From Gammaproteobacteria bacterium UBA2965 (GTDB taxonomy: Bacteria; Pseudomonadota; Gammaproteobacteria; Pseudomonadales; Azotimanducaceae), in assembly GCA_002348385.1 (NCBI GenBank), contig DEBD01000028.1, positions 1 through 64,000 on the forward strand: a stretch of 64,000 nucleotides of DNA, in the 5' to 3' direction. The notes under the pieces are model-generated. The model was not told where the DNA came from. It was given only the letters and a program-made list of their open reading frames with translations, and searched no databases. The translations under genes were made by a program, and so were the position numbers. Below, one piece after another: positions 60,625 to 64,000 of this stretch (position 1 is its first letter; each line of letters begins with the position of its first letter).

Positions 60625-61881
60625 ATGGCAATGAACGTGCGCCCGGTTACTGCGCTGGACAGCGAGGTGAACGACATCCGGATGGCGACGGCAGAGATCG
60701 TCAACGAGCAGATTCTGCCCAACGAGCATGCGTTGTGGGGGTGGATGTCGGATAGCGCCAACGCGCCCAACAAGGTCAAGGACGAGGCCAAGGCGCTGCG
60801 CCTGGGCATTCAGGACAACGTGAAGCAGGCGGGTTTGTGGGCGCCGCATTTGCCCAAAGAGTTTGGTGGCATGGGGCTCTCCTTCATGCAGCACGCCTAC
60901 ATGAACGAGGTGTTGGCATATAGCCCGGGGGCGTCTTCGTTGTTTGGTGTGGTGGCGCCCAACTCGGGCAACCAGAAGATCCTGGTCAAGTACGGATCCC
61001 CGGAGCAGCATGAAAAGTGGCTCAAGCCCCTCACCGAGGGCCACATGCAATCGGCATTCTCCATGACGGAGCCGGATAACGCCGGCTCGGACCCCCGTTC
61101 CATTACGACTCGCGCGGAGCTGGATGGCGACGAATGGGTGATCAACGGCCACAAGTGGTTCACGTCCAACGGCTACGCGGCGGACTTCTTCATCGTGATG
61201 TGTCGTACGTCGGACCCGGACGATCCGGGCGGGCAGAATGACAAGATGACCCAGATCATCGTGCCCAAGGATGCGCCTGGGCTGAATATCGTGCGTGGTG
61301 TGCCGGTGTGGGGCAGAACGTCCAGCCATTGCGAGATTCGTTACGAGAACGTGCGTGTACCCAAGGAGAATCAGCTGGGACGCACGGGTACCGGTCACGC
61401 GGCGGCCCAGGACCGTCTTGGTGCGGGGCGCGTATACCACTGTATGAACTCGGTGGGGTCCATGTGGCGTGCATTCGATCTGATGATCGAACGCCTGATG
61501 ACCCGTGAAGTGCACGGTGGCGAAAAGCTGGAAGACAAGCAGTTCATGCAGGGGTTCGTGGCGGACAGCTACATCGACATTCAGACGGCGCGTCTGATGA
61601 CCATTCACTGTGCGGAGAAGATGGAAAGCGGGGCGGATCCGCGCACCGACATCTCGGCCATCAAGATCTTCGTTCCCGAGGCTTATCACCGCGTGGTGGA
61701 TCGGGCCATTCAGGTGTGGGGTGCGGCTGGTGTGTCCGGTGATCTGCCGCTGGCAAATATGTACCAGGGCGCACGCACGTTGCGTCTGGCCGACGGGCCC
61801 GACGAGGTGCACAAGATTCTGATCGCCAAGAACGTACTCAAGCGCTACCACGCTGGGGAAACCTGGGATTTCGGGAACTGA
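60625..61881 (+). CDS. acyl-CoA dehydrogenase (ACAD10/11-like)
   Basis: A 418-aa acyl-CoA dehydrogenase. Family motifs are SMTEPDNAGSDPRSITTRAE, WVINGHKWFTSNG, the flavin segment GAGRVYHCMNSVGSMWRAFD and C-terminal QVWGAAGVSGDLPLANMYQGARTLRLADGP. The pattern is that of the ACAD10/ACAD11 branch, which in other organisms handles long or hydroxylated acyl-CoAs. AGGAGG precedes the ATG. Its stop overlaps the next gene's start (TGATG). Confidence 0.92.
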   Translation: MAMNVRPVTALDSEVNDIRMATAEIVNEQILPNEHALWGWMSDSANAPNKVKDEAKALRLGIQDNVKQAGLWAPHLPKEFGGMGLSFMQHAYMNEVLAYSPGASSLFGVVAPNSGNQKILVKYGSPEQHEKWLKPLTEGHMQSAFSMTEPDNAGSDPRSITTRAELDGDEWVINGHKWFTSNGYAADFFIVMCRTSDPDDPGGQNDKMTQIIVPKDAPGLNIVRGVPVWGRTSSHCEIRYENVRVPKENQLGRTGTGHAAAQDRLGAGRVYHCMNSVGSMWRAFDLMIERLMTREVHGGEKLEDKQFMQGFVADSYIDIQTARLMTIHCAEKMESGADPRTDISAIKIFVPEAYHRVVDRAIQVWGAAGVSGDLPLANMYQGARTLRLADGPDEVHKILIAKNVLKRYHAGETWDFGN

Positions 61882-62393
61882 TGCCGGCGCTAACCCGAGC
61901 CGAGCGCGACGCTTTTCTGACCGAGCGCGGCGTTGTGATGCGCATCGCCGTGGTGCGCCCCGACGGGAGCCCGCTGGTCACGCCCATCTGGTTTCTGTTT
62001 GAAGATGGCTGGATCTACTTCACTCCCCGCGAGCAGTCGGAGTGGTTCGCCTGCCTGCGGGAAGACCCGCGGGTGGCGCTGTGCATCGACGAGCAGCCGC
62101 TTCCTTATCGCAAGGTGATTGTGGAAGGAAGCGTGGAGTTGGCGTTCGACCTGGGCGCGGATGATGAGTGGCGTGATCTGTATCGGCGCATCGCCAAGCG
62201 CTACGTGGCCGATGAAGGCGCCGAAGCCTACGTGGCCAACACGATCGAGCAGCCCCGCGGCCTGTATCGGTTAAAGCTCGACGATGCGACGGTGAAGACC
62301 TGGCGCATGCCGGTTGCCGGGGAGCCGGCGGATGGCATGTGGCACCAGCGCTACTATCGGCCGGGCACCAAGTACAGCCAGCGAGACGCCTGA
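61881..62393 (+). CDS. PNPOx-like flavin/F420-binding split-barrel protein
   Basis: A 170-aa protein of the pyridoxamine 5'-phosphate oxidase-like split barrel: RIAVVRPDGSPLVTPIWFLF, GWIYFTPREQSEWFACLRED, VALCIDEQPLPYRKVIVEGS. Members bind FMN or F420 and act on small molecules or reduce flavins. Co-translated with the acyl-CoA dehydrogenase through TGATG. Together with the LLM enzymes it raises the question of F420 use, which the window cannot answer. Confidence 0.85.
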   Translation: MPALTRAERDAFLTERGVVMRIAVVRPDGSPLVTPIWFLFEDGWIYFTPREQSEWFACLREDPRVALCIDEQPLPYRKVIVEGSVELAFDLGADDEWRDLYRRIAKRYVADEGAEAYVANTIEQPRGLYRLKLDDATVKTWRMPVAGEPADGMWHQRYYRPGTKYSQRDA

Positions 62394-62481
62394 TGCATTG
62401 CCCAAAGTACCCTGGAGCGCTGGAAAAGCAGCGCTAAGGTCGCAAGAGCAACATTCGTCGCTGCACGCGGAGCGGGTTGAA

Positions 62482-62835
62482 CTAGCTTGCCGGGAGCGAG
62501 TTGGGGTCCTCGGGCCTGAAGTTGTGCATGGCATCTTCCGACTCGAAACCCACTACGTAGGTGGCGGGGTCGGGGCATCTGGCTGCGTGCAGGGTGCCGG
62601 CCGGAATGGTGATCCGATCGCCAGCATGTGCCATGAGCATGCTGGCGCTGGCTACATCCCGCGTTTCGAAGCTGCCGTCGAGCACGTAGATGACGAGGCT
62701 GGTAATGTGCCAATGCACGTTTTCCAGGTCGCCGGAGTCCATGTAGCCATCCCGCGCATGTAAACCCCGCTCTTCAATCTCGTCCAGCGCGGCCTGCTTG
62801 CCAGAAAAATGGCCATCATCCACCGTTACGCCCAT
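62482..62835 (-). CDS. cupin-domain protein
   Basis: A 117-aa single cupin: ENVHWHITSLVIYVLDGSFE carries the first motif (two His in HWH) and GDRITIPAGTLHAARCPDP the second. The start ATG at 62835 is preceded by AGGGAG; an in-frame TTG six codons upstream would place that Shine-Dalgarno inside the gene. Function unknown. Confidence 0.8.
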   Translation of the reverse strand: MGVTVDDGHFSGKQAALDEIEERGLHARDGYMDSGDLENVHWHITSLVIYVLDGSFETRDVASASMLMAHAGDRITIPAGTLHAARCPDPATYVVGFESEDAMHNFRPEDPNSLPAS

Positions 62836-62900
62836 AACCGTCTCCCTTGCCAATTGGCGATTAGTATCGGGAAATCTTGCTGCTGGGTCACCAAGAACGG

Positions 62901-63956
62901 CTATAGGCCCGTGCTAGGCTCACCAGGGTGCGGATCGTGCGCTATCTTCACCAGCTGCTTTCCGGTATTGCCGCCTGCAAACTGACGCAGCGCGGCATCG
63001 GCTGCCGCATCGAACCCCTCTGCAATATCCAATACCTCTTGGATTTTGCCCTCGCGCAGCCACGCGTTGAGTTGTGCGGCGGCTTCTTCGAAACGGTGGA
63101 CGTAGTCGAAATAGAAAAAGCCCGCCATCTGGGCGCCGCGCATGGCCAGCATCAGGTGATTCTGCAGTCCGGGCACTTCATCGTTGTAGCCGGAGATGCC
63201 GCCGCAGATGACGATCCGGCCGCCGTGGGCGATGTTGGCCAGCGCGGCATCCAGGATGGGTCCGCCCACGTTGTCGAAGAACACGTCGATGCCTTCCGGG
63301 CACAATGCCGCCAACCGATCCGCCACCTCTTCGTTTTTGTAGTCGATGGTTTGCTCGAACTGCAGCTGGTCTTTGAGCATTGCGCACTTCTGCGGCCCGC
63401 CGGCGATGCCGATTACCCGTGCCCCATGGATTCTGGCGATCTGCCCGGCCACCGTGCCGATGGCGCCTGCGGCGCCGGATACCACCACGGTCTCGCCGGG
63501 CTGGGGCTTGCCGAAGTCGGCCAGGCCCAGGTAGGCACATTGTCCCGTCATACCCAGCGTTGCCAGTCCGCTTGCCAGATCCGCGCCTGGGGGCAGCTTC
63601 TGCAACGCGGTACCGGTGTCATCGATGCCGTCGCATACCACGTAGTCGGCCCAATCCAGAAACCCCGTCACGGCATCGCCCACGGCAAAACGCTCGCTGC
63701 GCGATGCAACCACACGGCCTGCGATGCCGCCTTTCATGGCCTGGCCCACGGGAATGGGCTCGAAGCGCGCCTCCAACCCTTTCACCCAGGCGTGGTTCAT
63801 GGGGTCGCAGGCGAAGTAGACGTTGCGGATCAGCACCTCACCGTCTGCGGGCGTGGGAATGTCACCCGTGCGCTGCCCGAAGCATTCACGTTCCAGCCCG
63901 ATGCCTTGCGACTGCGAGGCGCGGGCCACCACCCACTGACGGTTGACGTCGTTCAT
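62901..63956 (-). CDS. zinc-free medium-chain reductase (NADP-dependent oxidoreductase)
   Basis: A 351-aa MDR-family reductase of the CurA/leukotriene B4 dehydrogenase type. The N-terminal GroES-like part contains VYFACDPMNHAWVKG; the Rossmann motif GAAGAIGTVAGQIAR lies near 163 and FFDNVGGPILDAALA near 229. Such enzymes reduce alpha,beta-unsaturated ketones or enoyl substrates with NADPH. The ATG overlaps the stop of an upstream gene (ATGA), so it is the second gene of a minus-strand operon cut by the window edge. Confidence 0.92.
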   Translation of the reverse strand: MNDVNRQWVVARASQSQGIGLERECFGQRTGDIPTPADGEVLIRNVYFACDPMNHAWVKGLEARFEPIPVGQAMKGGIAGRVVASRSERFAVGDAVTGFLDWADYVVCDGIDDTGTALQKLPPGADLASGLATLGMTGQCAYLGLADFGKPQPGETVVVSGAAGAIGTVAGQIARIHGARVIGIAGGPQKCAMLKDQLQFEQTIDYKNEEVADRLAALCPEGIDVFFDNVGGPILDAALANIAHGGRIVICGGISGYNDEVPGLQNHLMLAMRGAQMAGFFYFDYVHRFEEAAAQLNAWLREGKIQEVLDIAEGFDAAADAALRQFAGGNTGKQLVKIAHDPHPGEPSTGL

Positions 63957-64000
63957 TTCCCGGACCGATTGTGGGTGCGCATCTCACCTTCGGCGATGAA
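63953..64000 (-). CDS. 3' end of an unidentified CDS (partial)
   Basis: On the minus strand, 15 codons (FIAEGEMRTHNRSGK) lead to a TGA that overlaps the ATG of the medium-chain reductase as ATGA. This arrangement is typical of translationally coupled genes. Too short to identify. Confidence 0.45.
   Translation of the reverse strand, partial: FIAEGEMRTHNRSGK

Overview
The window is a GC-rich, densely coded stretch of a gammaproteobacterial chromosome. The order nadA - bepA - tusA-like - perM - dapA - bamC - metallo-beta-lactamase-fold gene matches the order known from Pseudomonas and relatives, except that bcp and gcvR (normally between perM and dapA) and purC (normally at the end) are absent. 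mrcB with an overlapping TPR lipoprotein gene (LpoP-like), glcDEF and a TonB-dependent receptor also fit this class. Many acyl-CoA dehydrogenases, SDRs, CoA ligases, a CoA transferase, a P450 and five luciferase-like (LLM) oxidoreductases point to an aerobic, probably marine or environmental heterotroph that degrades lipids, steroids or other hydrophobic compounds. Genus and species cannot be told from the sequence alone.

Layout. 0-4 kb: a YfcE-like phosphoesterase and a minus-strand SDR plus two-acyl-CoA-dehydrogenase operon. 4-12 kb: a glutathione-synthetase-like ATP-grasp gene and the conserved nadA-bamC block, which ends in a tRNA-Ser(CGA) that overlaps the preceding CDS by 33 nt. 12-14.5 kb: an RRM protein, a very basic 58-aa protein and a full-length RpoD-type sigma factor. 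14.7-22.5 kb: an accessory, partly AT-richer region with a P450, VOC proteins, small secreted proteins, a sulfotransferase, an alkyl-sulfatase-like metallo-hydrolase and an acyl-CoA-dehydrogenase-like flavoenzyme. 22.5-30.2 kb: catabolic genes (LLM, SDRs, HSL-type hydrolase, cupins, thioesterase, amidohydrolase), a decayed TetR gene, a truncated second RRM gene and a small SutA-like protein. 30.5-35.2 kb: a CnoX/YbbN-like protein, a cluster of DnaA-box-like sites beside AT-rich DNA, a glutamine-synthetase-family/GATase pair, a DUF1232 protein and a DUF6279 lipoprotein. 35.5-44.9 kb: CoA transferase, two acyl-CoA synthetases, nitronate monooxygenase and the glycolate oxidase genes glcDEF. 44.9-51.5 kb: LpoP-like lipoprotein, mrcB, a shortened DUF4126 gene, a TPP riboswitch followed by a TonB-dependent receptor, a DsbA-like protein and a glutaredoxin-like protein. 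51.6-64 kb: four more LLM enzymes, a lytic transglycosylase, a radical SAM protein, two metallo-hydrolases, an acyl-CoA dehydrogenase with a PNPOx-like partner, a cupin and a medium-chain reductase.

The most informative non-coding elements are the TPP riboswitch with a Shine-Dalgarno-sequestering hairpin, the tRNA overlapping a CDS, the DnaA-box-like cluster near 31.8 kb, and a strong intrinsic terminator at 55.7 kb that follows no adjacent gene. No intact transcription-factor gene other than the sigma factor was seen; the only classical regulator is a TetR remnant. I found no CRISPR array, transposase, integrase or rRNA.
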